Assembly: GCA_911728455.2 (NCBI GenBank)
Contig: OU452233.1
Span: 18,874,426-18,938,425, forward strand
From: Marthasterias glacialis
Lineage: Eukaryota > Echinodermata > Asteroidea > Forcipulatida > Asteriidae
Length of the DNA stretch: 64,000 nucleotides
Direction: 5' to 3'
Position numbers and translations under genes: made by a program. Below the pieces are notes generated by a model that saw only the letters and a program-made list of their open reading frames with translations, did no database searches and had not been told where the DNA came from. This document shows, in pieces, positions 12,801 to 25,900 of the stretch (position 1 is the stretch's first letter; each line of letters begins with the position of its first letter).

Positions 12801-13760
12801 GGAGAGATCCCTTGAAGCTGCCGTGTTTCTATTCAGCAAATCGAACAATTAAACAAAAATGGAGGCCGGGAAAAGTCTTGCGGGGCATTCCGGTTTCTGC
12901 ATACCGAGCCACACTCGCCTATATCCGCCTTAATTTCAACAACACCCGCTCAATATTGTTACACGTTTCCCCATTATGAAGGCCCTTGATTGTTCATCAT
13001 TAAAAAGCCATGAATGGCTGCATTTTTATGGAAATTTCAAGTGAATGTGTATATACACACGAGCGTTCCACCATCAATAGACATTTTCTTCTCTTCATGC
13101 TCAATATTGTTCCGTCTATACATAGAAAATACCCTCCGCTCGACACACAAGTTATTGTCAGAAGCTCATATTTGTTGGATGTTTTTCTTTTCTTTCGATT
13201 GAGCTCAAACCATTGGATAGAATAATACTGCATGACAGACAGGCACAAGCAAGGGCCGGTTCTTTTTTCTTTGCTGTGGAGTACAGCACACAGCACTCGC
13301 TGCCTCCGTGGGAAAACTACCCCGAACATTTTGTGTGTCGTGATTGCATGTTGATTTGGAGTGGAGTTTTTACAGACAAGAGTATTTAAGAACAATGTGT
13401 GTCTGGGTGTAATACGGTAAAGTGAGTAGCGGTTTAGTAGTGTACTGATTACAAGTCTGTCTACGTTAGACCGCATGTTCATCCAGCGAGTCAGCTCCTA
13501 CGTGGCCTAACATGAGTTGAATGCATGGTGAGTATTATCTACTACCCGTTGGGCTTTCTGTTAACTAGGACTTTTCTCCATCTATGGTTGCTCAAGTATT
13601 TTGATAAACTTGAGGAAAAGAAGAGTCATTGTAAATGTTATACATGTTTAAATCACCAGTGGAACAAGGGAACTAACAACCTTGCCAATACGTAAGCTGC
13701 TTAAGTAAATAAATACTATTGGATATTTGGTACACTCCGAAAAACAAAATTGTTCAATTC
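9841..13760. other. Intergenic DNA with A-rich and AAAC repeats
   Basis: No gene is recognised. An A-rich AAAAT/AAAT stretch runs over 9854-9888. A perfect octamer ATGCAAAT lies at 10244-10251 and TAGGCCTA at 10867-10874. AAAC-type simple repeats lie near 12635-12670. A GAAACGTC motif with an upstream GAAGAC lies at 12390-12420. The pair of overlapping short frames near 13000-13480 on both strands has no domain and is not called a gene. Confidence 0.45.
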
Positions 13761-13876
13761 ATTCTCTTGGTATGTATAATGTGACAACACTGACATGGTG
13801 TTAGTTATCCCCATTGCGTTATCGTTGGTAAATTTAACACCATGTCGGTGTTGTCACATATAGATACCAAGAGAAT
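13761..13876. repeat. Long hairpin (43-bp inverted arms, 31-bp loop)
   Basis: The left arm (13761-13803) and the right arm (13835-13876) are inverted copies that differ by two substitutions and one single-base indel over 43 bases. The left arm begins ATTCTCTTGGTAT and ends GACATGGTGTTA. The loop of 31 bases is not repeated. The flanks show no clear target duplication (CAATTC on the left, CAAATT on the right). It could be a foldback MITE or, if transcribed, a small-RNA precursor; I know of no named microRNA that matches. Confidence 0.8.
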
Positions 13877-14869
13877 CAAATTAACAACCCAGTTTTTGCA
13901 GTTTAAGCAAGCACATAATAGGAAGTTATTAGCTTAAACGATCTACTATGAAATATTACCTTTAAAATTACATTCTAAGTATTGAGAATACACCAAACAC
14001 TGAAATCTGATGTAAAAAAAAAAGTTATAATAGGAATCATATGATACTTAAAAAATCAATTTGTTGTATTTTTGTAATTATCTATTTGCTATTGTTTAAA
14101 TGCATTTCTTTACCAAGGGTATTTCCAAACAGTTAAAATTGTTTTTTTATCAGAGGCACTGCATAAAATATTCTACGTTTATTATTAATATTATACACAA
14201 TTTACATAATTTATTTACCTCACACAGTAACAACAATACATTTAAATATTAGACAATGGAGAATCAAAGAACTATACAACAAACTTTAAATTTAATTAAA
14301 GGATGGGCAGAGACAATGAATTATTTATAATGCAAGTCAAATGCATAAAGTGAAAAAGACAATCAGCAAAGCTTTATTTAGACAGTAGGACAAATTCCCG
14401 AAAACAAAATGCTTTCAACATCCGAAAAATTAGTTTATAAAGCCTTATAGATACATAAATTACATTATTCCTTAAATGTATTTCGACATCGTGTACAAAC
14501 TTTATTCAAACCAAAAGATATGCCGGTGAAAAAAAAATTAAACATGAATAAATTTCAGCTCATGACATTTTACCACAACTTTGAAATATGCCTAAATTTC
14601 CACCGCAGAAGTCATTTATCATTCAAAGAAGTGTGTCAATGACATTTTGCCGAACATTTTGTGTTATTACGTAAAAGTGCAAGTTGACGACACTTTTTAA
14701 GAGTGAGCTTTCGAAAGCAGTCAGATTAAAAGAAACTTGTCTACTTGGTAATGTGAACGTAACTGCTGTTTTACTATTGTTGTGTTAGAGACTAGGGGGC
14801 ATCGGAACAAGATACATGTATATCGTGATGATTTTTTGCAAACTGTGGTTTTCCGTAAGCAATATTATT
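13877..14869. other. AT-rich intergenic DNA
   Basis: This is strongly AT-rich sequence without a recognisable gene, repeat family or motif cluster. Confidence 0.4.
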
Positions 14870-15180
14870 TTCTTACTGCGACTTTTCCGCACCGCTGTAC
14901 AGTAAACAACTGTTGTTTTTTAAAGCCTCGAGTTTATGATAAAGCAACCATATTCGTGCTACCAATTTTGCGCATCGTTGTACCACACAAATGTTGTTAT
15001 ACGAAGGGTTTGGGGTTTGGGGTTTTTAAAACTTTTTTTTCTCTTTTTGCTACCACTTTTCCACACCGTTGTACCGTGAGTATCTTGTTTTGTGAAGCCT
15101 TTTTGTTTTGTGATAAAGCGTTGTTTTTCTCACTACCACTTTCCCACGCTGATTTGCCACGAAAAGGTTGCTCTCTTTTT
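14870..15180 (+). repeat. Degenerate minisatellite, about 83-91 bp unit
   Basis: Four diverged copies of a unit with the core ctaccacttttccacaccg start near 14876, 14959, 15050 and 15133, giving spacings of 83, 91 and 83 bases. Copies share a following TGTTGTTTT...GATAAAGC segment. The second copy contains GGGTTTGGGGTTTGGGG near 15006-15022. A 178-codon open frame (14782-15318) runs across the array, but the spacings are not multiples of three, so the repeats are read in different frames. The frame is therefore best seen as a by-product of low stop content. Confidence 0.65.
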
Positions 15181-16860
15181 ACCTTTTACCGTTCTGACGA
15201 AATATGGCTCTCTGGTGCCCTGACTTACCCACGCGGAAATGATCGACGGAAGTCTCTTAGAACTGAGTTAACTGACCTAGAAAGTTTGTTTTTTTTGTAT
15301 ATGCATTTTGGACGATAAAATCAATGAAGTCTTTGGAAACCTGCAACTATGTCATTTTCCCGTATGTTCCTGTTATAATGAACACTACTTGACCAATTTC
15401 AATGTAATTAGCACGAATAGCCAACCTAGTCAACAAAAGTTTAAAGAATGTGTTGTCACACTTATTTACAAGAAAGTATTGTTATATGCCAGTTTCACAC
15501 AAAAGTAGATAGGGCTTAACACGTAAGGCGGTGTTCGACCCACGTACCAGCAAACTGTAAACGCCCTTTTCGCCTTTATCAACAATTTTGAAATAATTAT
15601 ACATATTTCTTTTGAAATAATAGTTCTGTTGATATCCAAGACGGTGTTCTACTCCGATCTCATAATTGCCCTACATCGCCGGCACTGTCAGGTCTGCTAG
15701 TAATATTCTAGGAACATGCAAGCGAGTACAACGATCTCAGCCCCGCGTAACTGTAAAGTAAACACATAGATGGGAGAAAAAGTCTCCCTACCCCACCACA
15801 GCCGGTGCAATAATATGCATACATATTACTGTTGCACGTGCAAGCGACCTGTGGAAACGGACTTAATTAGCTACTCATTTCAACACAATCAATATGGTAC
15901 AGTGGCTCCTGAATTCACGGTAGGCAGTTGGACGATTCAAATTATGCCTGGTATTTTTGACTAGAATCTAATTGCATGTAATTATACACAGAAATTTGTT
16001 CTTACTGTATGTTGCATGTGTGTGTGTGTGTGTGTTGTCTGATTGGTTGGGTTTGGCTAGATGAGGTCGGTGGACCTCGGGATTGTTTTGTTTCAAGATG
16101 GATAATCAGCCCACGCCCACGATCTGGGGGACACGATCTCCCCCCCCCCCCTGATGACCGGCACATATCTGTTTATAATTACCAAACCTCAGCAGTGAAA
16201 AGTTCACTACTAACAGGTGCTGGTGAATATGATGAACATTTTAGCTTAGATTAAATGAAAAATATCACCGGACATTGAACCAGTTCGAGTTTTGTGACCC
16301 TGTTGCTGAGAATTGTGTTGGGAATTTCAAATGGACTTGCCACATGTAGAGATGAAAATCAATGTCCAATAGTGCTCATTATTTATACGCACCATAAAAT
16401 ACCTGGGTGGAAATATTTCTTCTTCTTGGTGAGCAGAGGAACGTTTTTGCTGTACACGATTACGGAATAAAACGTACATCTTCGCTGATCAAATGATCAT
16501 AAAGTGGAAAATATACAACTGAAATAATGAAAGACCTTTGTTTTACAGACTATATGCCGCCTTGTTTAAAAAGGTAACCTTGTTCAGTCCAGGGTATTTG
16601 AAGGCAGGCAGGATGCTTTGGTGTTCATATAGGCAACAGCGGCACCAGACTCTACATTTTGGGGGAAGGAATGACGGGGAGTGGGGAAGGGGTGATGGAG
16701 AAAAGAATTGTTTGGGTAATCAAATATCTTATTTCCAAATGTATCTACACTTATATTAAAATAAAGATCAGTGTTAGGAGAGTGTTTTGTCGTGCAAAGT
16801 TGTTTTTTTATAAAAATGAGAATATTATAATGTTTGAACCAAAATTCAGTCTACTTAAAA
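15181..16860. other. Intergenic DNA with TG repeat
   Basis: No gene is recognised. A TG dinucleotide run lies at 16016-16035 and a 12-base C tract at 16140-16151. Nothing else stands out. Confidence 0.4.
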
Positions 16861-16872
16861 CACAGTTTCAGT

Positions 16873-16953
16873 GTTTGTTTGTTTGTTTGTTGTTGTTGTT
16901 GTTGTTTTGGTTTATTTATTTATTTATTTATTTACTTATTTATTTATTTATTT
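16873..16953 (+). repeat. Compound microsatellite GTTT / TTG / TTTA
   Basis: Three simple repeats follow one another: GTTT units (16873-16890), TTG units (16890-16906) and TTTA units (16911-16953). Confidence 0.9.
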
Positions 16954-19900
16954 TTTAATATCTTGGCATTCTATAGTAACATCTCAGAAAGTTGATAGAC
17001 ATGCCCTTTTCTCCAAATAAAACGTTAATAGGTTTGTTCCCTACCATCTGAGTAGTGTATGATTTTATGGTTTTTTTTTGACACAGGTCTATCTAACTGC
17101 AGGAGGTCCGGGATCATGTAGATAGATAACTTACAATCTTTATATCGTTATTAAATTTGACAAAAGTTCAACGGAGAGATTTTCAGTGCATTATGTAGCA
17201 AACGATCAACGCAAAATTACCGAAAATGACAACAGCGGTGGTCCATATTAACTGGTCTGTTTACATAGTTAATTAGATATAGGCCTGGGTCAATTTCTAT
17301 ACAGTGTTCAATCATAAAGTGTATTATACATAATATTAACCAAAATAACTAATTTATTCAGTTTAATAAGTAGTGAATGGTTCCGATTCTATGTGGTGGA
17401 ATTAAATCAATTATTAAATTTATCATTTTATTTCTCATTAGTGTAGTCCATTGATTCATTGTGGCATGTACGTTATAGCACTAATAGCACGACGGCACGA
17501 ACCAAGCGCATTAAGCATCAAAGAGGGCCTCGAGAGCTGGTTGTTGTGTTTGTAAATACATACGGTTCATCATTGCCAATATCAATTTTTATTTTATTAC
17601 GGGAAATGACCTCTTCATTTTACGGCCCTTCTGGAGGGCAGTTGATCGCCTCTATAAAATCTTATCAATTGAAGACAACGCAGTCCTATTTGGCACTAAG
17701 TGAACATTTTAATTTCACGGTAGCTTGTGTTGTTTTAGCGAAAGTGACGCAATTACATACATGTACGTAAATGTTTGGATTTCATTTGCAGACTATGCAC
17801 GTAAAGCAGCAGCTGAATGGGTCAACTTATTTCATCGAAAGACAGTCTATGAAGTAGGCCTACATTGAGTTCATTTTACTTTTTCGTGTTTGTGGAAGAA
17901 ATTACTGGTCAGACGGGAAACACTTTGTTATGACGTTAAATTTATTTATTGCAAATTTCAAATTACCCTAAAATTTAAAGTAGAATTTATTTTGGAATTT
18001 CGATACGAATATTCTACATTAGCTTTTCTTATGAGGTAATAAAACAATTCCACATTTTTTGCTACGTTATCCGTCGATCCAAAAACATTCAAATAAAAGC
18101 TTCAAGATTTTACTACCCATGTACCTTGCCATCAAAGAGAAAATCTGCAAAACTACTATACTGGTGGTAGAAAATAACTGCTGTATTAGGTACTACGTTA
18201 TCGGCAATCAATAAACATCAATAGAAATACTCTTTTTTTCTCCAAAATAACAAATTCTAGTTGTAATATATCTTTAAAAGTTATTGGTAACAGATGCTGA
18301 AACCCATTATTGAGTTCTTTTAGATTACACTAATACATTATTGTAAGGAATCTAAAATCAACTGTAATGTTATTATACGACATTAAATGTTAGGGTATAT
18401 AAAGATATGGCAAATAAAATCAATCAAATTTTTCTTTTTTTCTTCCATTTAAAAATGCTGAATTCACCGTATATTATTTGCATTAACTAATGAACGTACT
18501 TCTAGATAGTCCACTGCCTGAGTATAAGAAAGTGGGTTAGTCTGACAACATAGTATTGGACTCTACTTAAGATAAATGAAAGATGAACAACAATTTCTAT
18601 CAATTAAGCATTTAAATAATGGTGTTATATTTGAGGGATTTCCCCAAGCCCGTTGCATGGTCGTATTGTCCGGGTGTATATATGGTAACACAATGGATAG
18701 CAATTCATTGCTAGTTGTTCTCATGAATTATTCAAACATGCCGCACGTTTCGATTTTTCCTATAAGCGAGCAACTTCCTCCGCGTCGAATATTAACACCA
18801 ACGGCTGTTGCATGTACGTGAACATTTGCTTATCAGTGAATGCATATTAATTAGAGGTGTTGGCCAGGGTTTATGATATCAAAACGAATGCATTAAATCG
18901 GTAGTTTAGCTAAAGTTTTGCTACACATCATAATAGATTATTTTTCAACTATATAGGGCCGATGCTGAGGTGATTTTATTGTTTTTTATTAAAGAAAAAA
19001 CGATTTATATTTTATCATTTACCGATGTATCATTTCAGCTGCCAACAAATTCAATAATGTTGTGGTAGAGCTGTTTAATTATTGTGTCAGCGCCAGTGCG
19101 TGTTACGGTCTACAAAGTGACATGCAATAGTCGTCGGGGATTTCACAGCAGACATTTATTTTCACAGCACTGTGTTTTCTCGCGCCATATTGAAGAAAAA
19201 CTCGTTAATTTATGACTCAATGTACTCATGATTAAGTATTCAGATGATCCATGTGTCCAAAGTAAATGCAATGATAGATTTGTTAATTGATAACTCAAGC
19301 TAGTACTCGAAAACAAGTAGGAGTGCAATTTACTTTGACACACCAAACAGGACACTGTATCACTCTATCTCAAACAAACGAAGCTTATTGGAGGTAACGA
19401 AGTGAAAACATTCATAAATATGTGAATCTATAACGATCAAGACCACGGGAAATCGCACAGTGCGTCGAAACAATTGCCCAAGAATATACAATTAACCGAT
19501 AGTGTTGGTACACACCACAGAGTTGTGTTGGTTTTAGATGCATCTGGTTTTTAAAGGGCACTGTAGGTGCAACTCTGATATTTTTTTTTCTTCGTTATTC
19601 TTTAGAAATTTCAAGAGGGGGTGGTCACACAAGAAAACCGATCAATTTTTCCATCATTAAGCTTTAAGGCGAGGTGTTTGTTCGTTGATTACACAAACAG
19701 TTCGTATCATAAAAATTGTCACAGCTAGTTTGTGTATAATGCCAAACGTAGCAGTGCAATAATAATCACTGGTCACCATGGTAACGTGATGTAAAGAATA
19801 GGCATGAGTTTTGTGTTTATTTTGCCGTGTGATTTTAAAGACAACAATATATCTATAGTTTTGTTTAGACTCTTATCGTAGCGCAGCCATCTTGACTTGC

Positions 19901-22900
19901 CTTCCATGCAAACGCACACAACCAATGCGAGACTGAGAGTAGGACTTAGACGGGTTACCTTCTATGTACAATAGTAGCATTTAAAATCCTTACTATGTAT
20001 ACGGGAACACGACAAAATGGCTCTGAAAATAGTAACGTGATTGCGACCGAGCTGGACGTCTTAATTTTTCTGCTTAAAAATTGTGCTCAAAACAATTAGT
20101 GCTAAATAAAAATCAGCCGGGAACCAACCATAAACAATAAACGATGCCGTTTGGCTGGTTTCCTGGTTCTGCTGAAGAGTTGCAATGTGTCAGTACTCTG
20201 TAAAATTGGGCCCAGTGCAGGCAAAGTAAAAGGACATCATAACATTGACGAAAGCATGTAACAACACAGGAAACAGTTAAACTCGCTGTTTTGTTAAAAA
20301 AAGAACATGTGCTCTTCTACAACTAGAAATGTGTACAGTTTCTTTTTAAACCGTTCATTGAAACCTAGAATGCATGTGGAACCTTACCAATTGTCACTTT
20401 AAAAATAAAGAGTTCATAAAATGGCCTTCGGGTAAATGTTTAAACTGTTCAATGGCATCTACAGTATACGTTTATTGAACGTGACGTCGAGCAACTTTAT
20501 TATTTTGATGTAGTGGCGGGAGGGGGATTGTGATTTTGGTCATTTTGTACGAGTAATAGTGACTTAGACATTTTGCTGCAGTGTGTACGTTAGTTCGCGT
20601 TGCCGCGGAGCAGTTTATGTTAATTGATTACTCAGGGCTATTGCTCACAGAAGTTAGTGGTAAAATAGAAATAATGTGTTGGTGGTTAGGGTCATTCAAA
20701 TGAGGGCAACAAATAATAAATAACTTCGATATCTATATGTATACTGATAAGTTTATTTAAGCTTTTTTTTGTCGCCTCAAACAAAATGGGTGGCGTGGAA
20801 AAAGTACTTTCTTACATTGGTGATGATTGGTAGAGAGTTGAAAGCCCGATGTGGTGCAAACGTTCTGTTATGTAAAATAATAATTTAAAAAAACAATAAT
20901 TCAATTCTTTATTTACTCACGGTCTTGATTTTGTACCCCAGCTCATCATGTTTGGTTTTTTTTTCACCTTGCCAAAAAATAAATAAATAAAATGCATTGT
21001 CGAGAAATGTGCAGTTACTGACAAGTAAAAAAAGAAAAGAAAAAGAAACACTGGTGTAGTGATTTTTTTTTTTGCGAGGTATATACGCCATTACTGGATT
21101 TTACTATGTTTGAAGAATAGCTATTGATTATTTTGGCTGTTAAGAAAGTGGTTGCCATGGCAACAACTCAGACACGCATGCTTCAGAATGCCTGTCTTCA
21201 TTAGTTCATTAAAACACTTCCGTATTTTTTCATTTCCGGGATGGCCGCGCTGGGAGAGAGAGAGAGAGAGAAGGGAGAAGGGGGTAGAGAGCTCGCAATC
21301 AGTGAGGATGTTCGGGGACTCTCTTACTTAATACAGGGGTATAGACTTGGGATAGATTAAGCTCAATGGTGTGGGGTTGAGATCGGAGATAACACGGGGA
21401 GACAGAAAAGAATTCTCACTGATACTTGGGGGGAATGAGTGTCACTGAACGGGTTTCACTTTGCTTTAATTTTTGGAAGGAGTATGAGTTGCAGCATTAT
21501 TTACATTCTACCATCGAGTCTAACGGAGCACCTCCTCCCCCACGATATTGTTCCCATATGCCTGTATGATGTGCATCCATATTGTCTTTACCAATCCAGA
21601 GCAATGCAGCCAAACCGAGGCTAGAGGGACAAAAGAGTCTGACTACTTTTGTTACAATGAGAATCAGTATTCATTATTGCTGGTGTGTAGACTGGGGACG
21701 TGACGAAGACGATGTTTGTATTAAACAACGGTGTCATTGGTAGCTATCCCATAAGCATGTATTAACAACCTGTATGTGTTTTTTTAAGTTACAGCTACAT
21801 AAACATCGATACGAGTGTTAGAATAAGGCGGCATACTAGCCATGTTTCCTTTTTTATTATTAACAAAGGTGTCCTTTGGTCACATTTCAGTGCTTAGTTT
21901 CCTGAAGTATTTTATTTTGTGTGTGAAATAACCTCACCAAATGTGACCATAGTCAGCAAATATGTCGTAGTATACGTTTAAAAGTGACAATATTAAACGA
22001 CTAACTAAAAGTGATAGCATTGTTTCAAACAAGGCTTTCAAACAAAAACTGATTTGGCGGGAAAGGAACTACTCGTTGATGGAAGTAGAACAAAGAAAGG
22101 TCATTGCCAACTAACATTCCATCCAAACAACTGGATATAGTGAAACGATCTGTTATAGAAGTTGAACTAATTCACACCAACCGGGTCCGAGCGATCCACG
22201 CCTTTGAGTCTTTGCAACAGATGTTAAGACAATCCAAAAAAGGTTGTCAGTGGTCAAAATGGCGGTCATTGCACTTTGAGATAATTATTACACTTGAACA
22301 GTCGGCGTAATGAAGCTGTACCAGACAACCGTATGCATCCAAGTTCGACGTGGTGGGTTGGGCCGGCACTACATTCTGACGGGGGGGGGGAATAATAACA
22401 TAGGGGGTTGACGCAACATTTTAAACGAAACAGAGACGGGGGTCGACGGGTCTCGACAGAAAGGCGATGGGTTCGACGAACCGTCTAGGTTAGATACGGG
22501 TAGATGAAATCACCCTCGCAGCTGAAGATACACCAACAAGTTTGACAAAACAAGTTTTCCCGACAGCCAGGCTGACCTCGTCACAACCCGCAATAAGGGG
22601 TGGCGAATTACAAAGGAAAGAAACTGGAATACATAAATAACCATTGAAACAAAATAAATATGAAACTCAAGTTCAATGTCGATATGTTCTGCAAACATAA
22701 TTGACTTATTGCTATTATATTTCAAATCCAAAGAAAAAAACTTGTGTTTTAAAGATTTGTCAAATGAAAGGAAAGAGGTTGGTTCCAACTTTGATTCTTT
22801 CTCTCTATCTCTCTCTCTCTCTCTCTCTGTCTTTCTGTCTCTCTCAGGAACACCTGACTACCTCTAATTTTTACATGTAACGCCACTCCCACCGATTCCG

Positions 22901-25900
22901 GCGAGGTGGTCGTGTGAAACTATGCGGTAGTTACACTGTATCATTCTACGCTACAGCATACATTGGATTCACCCCCAATCGGATATCAGATATAGATTTT
23001 GCAATTACGCAAAAAGCTTCGAAATTCAACCTTTGATCTGAAAGAGACAATTTTTCTTGCGAACAATACGTACAGCTGTGTCTTGTCCAAAACCTTCCCC
23101 TTTGAACATCAATCATTTTATACCATTAAATCAACGACATCTAAAACAGCTCGGCAAAAGAGGAAAAAACCCTCCCAGGGAATAAAAATTGACTCGTTGC
23201 TGACACACCATCCTACGGCATGTAAATAATAAAAACGAGATTTGTAAAAACAAACTTTTGGGCGATTTGTTGGAAATTGGGGCCTGACCCCCTGCAGACT
23301 GCACTCATCTGATAGTATTGGAAACAAACTGTTGTTTCAATGAAATCGCCACCTTCAGGCTCAGACCACGGTTGAAAAAATAATGTTAAGTGCGGTGCTT
23401 CATTTTGAAAATCTAAAAAGACAGTATCACCTGCTGCTTTATTCTACGACGACTGTTTCATGAATGGACTATATTGACTAAAGTATAGTGTGTTTACATA
23501 GATCTTAAACATTATCAACAAATAACCTTGACGCGAACTCTGAAATTGCGCTGAATTTTCTTGGAAATAAATTACATGATTAAATAAGTATTTGAGTAAT
23601 AAATGCTCATTGAGTGATTTTTCCTTATTTTTCTTCATAAAATTCAACAAATTATTTCTCTACACAGTAATATTATGAATTTGGATCGAAATTTCCCTAT
23701 TGGTAAAATTTACACGATTATAAGTTTTATTTATTGTGTTGCTACTTAGAAAAAACAACAACAACACATGGTATTGGTGTCATACTTGGGATTGTAATTG
23801 CGGTTATTAAGTTTCATAGAACAGTCGTCTGATCTTCTTGGGCTTGCTTTCCCCGGCTCCGTACTGTCACCTGCCGGACATAGCTGGATGCCAAACCACC
23901 CAGCTAGGTCGCCAATCGAAACGTGTTGTCGTTCCCGCGTCGTGTCGGCGAGTGGTGTTGGGTGGAGGGGGGGGGGATGTCAGTCTGAACTCAGCGATGT
24001 TTGAATGGCCTAGCACACAGAAACAAAGACAACACACGGACAATGTGATTAGATTGACCTGTGCGCATAGAGTATACGCAGTCAGGATCGTGAAGAAGCG
24101 TGCAACAAGTCGGCAATCTGGGGGTCGAGATGGTCCTGGTACACCCAGCATGGTCCTACTCCTTGCCAGTCCCCCCCCCCCTCAAATCAAATGTTTATTT
24201 ACAATAAAATCCGGGTTGAACCCACCCACGGACAGACGTTCGAATGTGCGCCTATACAGTCAAACATAAAACCACTATTAGGAGATTACAATCTACGTCA
24301 TTTATCTCACTGGAATATCTGTGGATTAGCCCATATACCTCCATTGATATCCCCCAATATGTGTTGAATTGCTGAGAAAAAAGCGAGCAGAGTTTTGCAC
24401 GACCTCCAGATGACACCAACTTTTATTTCACCGAAAATAGGCCTAAAAAAAAAAGAGAGTGGCTAAAACCACTTCTGGTAAGATATACAGTCGATGAGCT
24501 TTGGCAAAGTCTGCTCCATGGGGGATGGGGACGATATCGAACCAAACCCCATCTGATACAAGGCGTTCTAGGTCATTAAAACAAACATCGATATCAGGAG
24601 CACTGAGGACCAACGGACAAGTGATGGGAAGACAATCTAATCCTTGTTTTATCTGACTTAAAAAAATAAGTGCGTTGTCCCCGAAGTTTGGTTGATGAGA
24701 CATTTTAGATGCAAGGGTGACCCGGGGAGGTGAGATATTTTAGTGACGGAGACACCGTGGGTTGAGACACCGACAAAGCGATGACGTTGCGTTGGGGGGA
24801 AGGGTTCCCAAACCAACAAGGAATCGCAAACAAAAGTTCAAGCATATATCTTCAGTTATGAGGCAGATCGAGAAAGAAATTGGCAAGGAACCTTTGTAAT
24901 TCCCCCCTAAAAAACATAATAAATAGTTGAATGTAGAAAATTAAACAAGGCGAAATCGCCACCTTTACGCAAATGAGACAAACGAAAGCGAGAAGTGAGT
25001 TTGTCCTTCCTCTAAAGTACGCTTTAGACCGTTAGACCGGGAGCAAAGAGCGTTTTACTCCACTCCAAATCAAGTGGATACTCGAAAAGACGAAAATCCC
25101 TCGCGGGGGAATGAGGATAGATTTTAATAGTGCGGTATGCCGTGCGGGTAATCGGACACAGTACAAACCGCGGCATGATGTGATATGGGGAGTTTCACCA
25201 TTGCTTTCTACTGAAGATAGCAGAGAGTGCGGTGAGAAAGCCGTGATGCCGAGTCTGTAGCAGATCAACGATGGTGTTCTCTAGGGTTATTAGCGACACG
25301 TTGGATCGATAAAGCCTCGGGATCATTTCCCATCGTTAGAAGTCTCTGTCTCTCTTACTTTACAGTGACATGACTTGACTTTCGACTTGACATACCCGTC
25401 GATTTGATAATGCAAATCCATCGCAGAGCTTCAGCATTTCACCCGATGTTAGGCGCATTTTTCCACCATCGTCTTGAAGTCTAATATAATCAAATATTAA
25501 TACCGTGACAGCATCATTTCGTGACTCTGACAAAAATTCCGTCTAATCTCCATCCAAACCTGAGGTTGTGAAATTGGTAAATAAGGCTTTGAGATGGTTG
25601 TTCCTAGCGCTTGGATCAAAATCATGCGCCCGATTAAATCGGGTTAAACGTATGCCTAACAAGCCGAACAGAACTCTCGCCCGTAAATACAGCTATTTTA
25701 CCGGTAATTTCACGTTATTATACGGCATCCAATATTCATGTCACCCGTTGTAATATGAAGGGAAAAAAATCGAATTTTATAAGGCCTATTTTAAAATCAA
25801 TGTGACTGTCTACAAATTAAGTTACAAAAACATTGAAAATGCTTCATGTAAAGTCAGTGTTTATATTGATAGTGATGGATTACGCATTTACATGATTTCG

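Noticed and set aside
14782-15318. A 178-codon open frame as a gene with repeated FPHRCTV motif
   Set aside because: The DNA repeats have periods of 83, 91 and 83 bases, so the motif returns only in alternate copies by frame coincidence.
17690-17712. A miR-96-like TTTGGCACTA start
   Set aside because: Matches only about ten bases, and no complementary arm lies nearby to form a hairpin.
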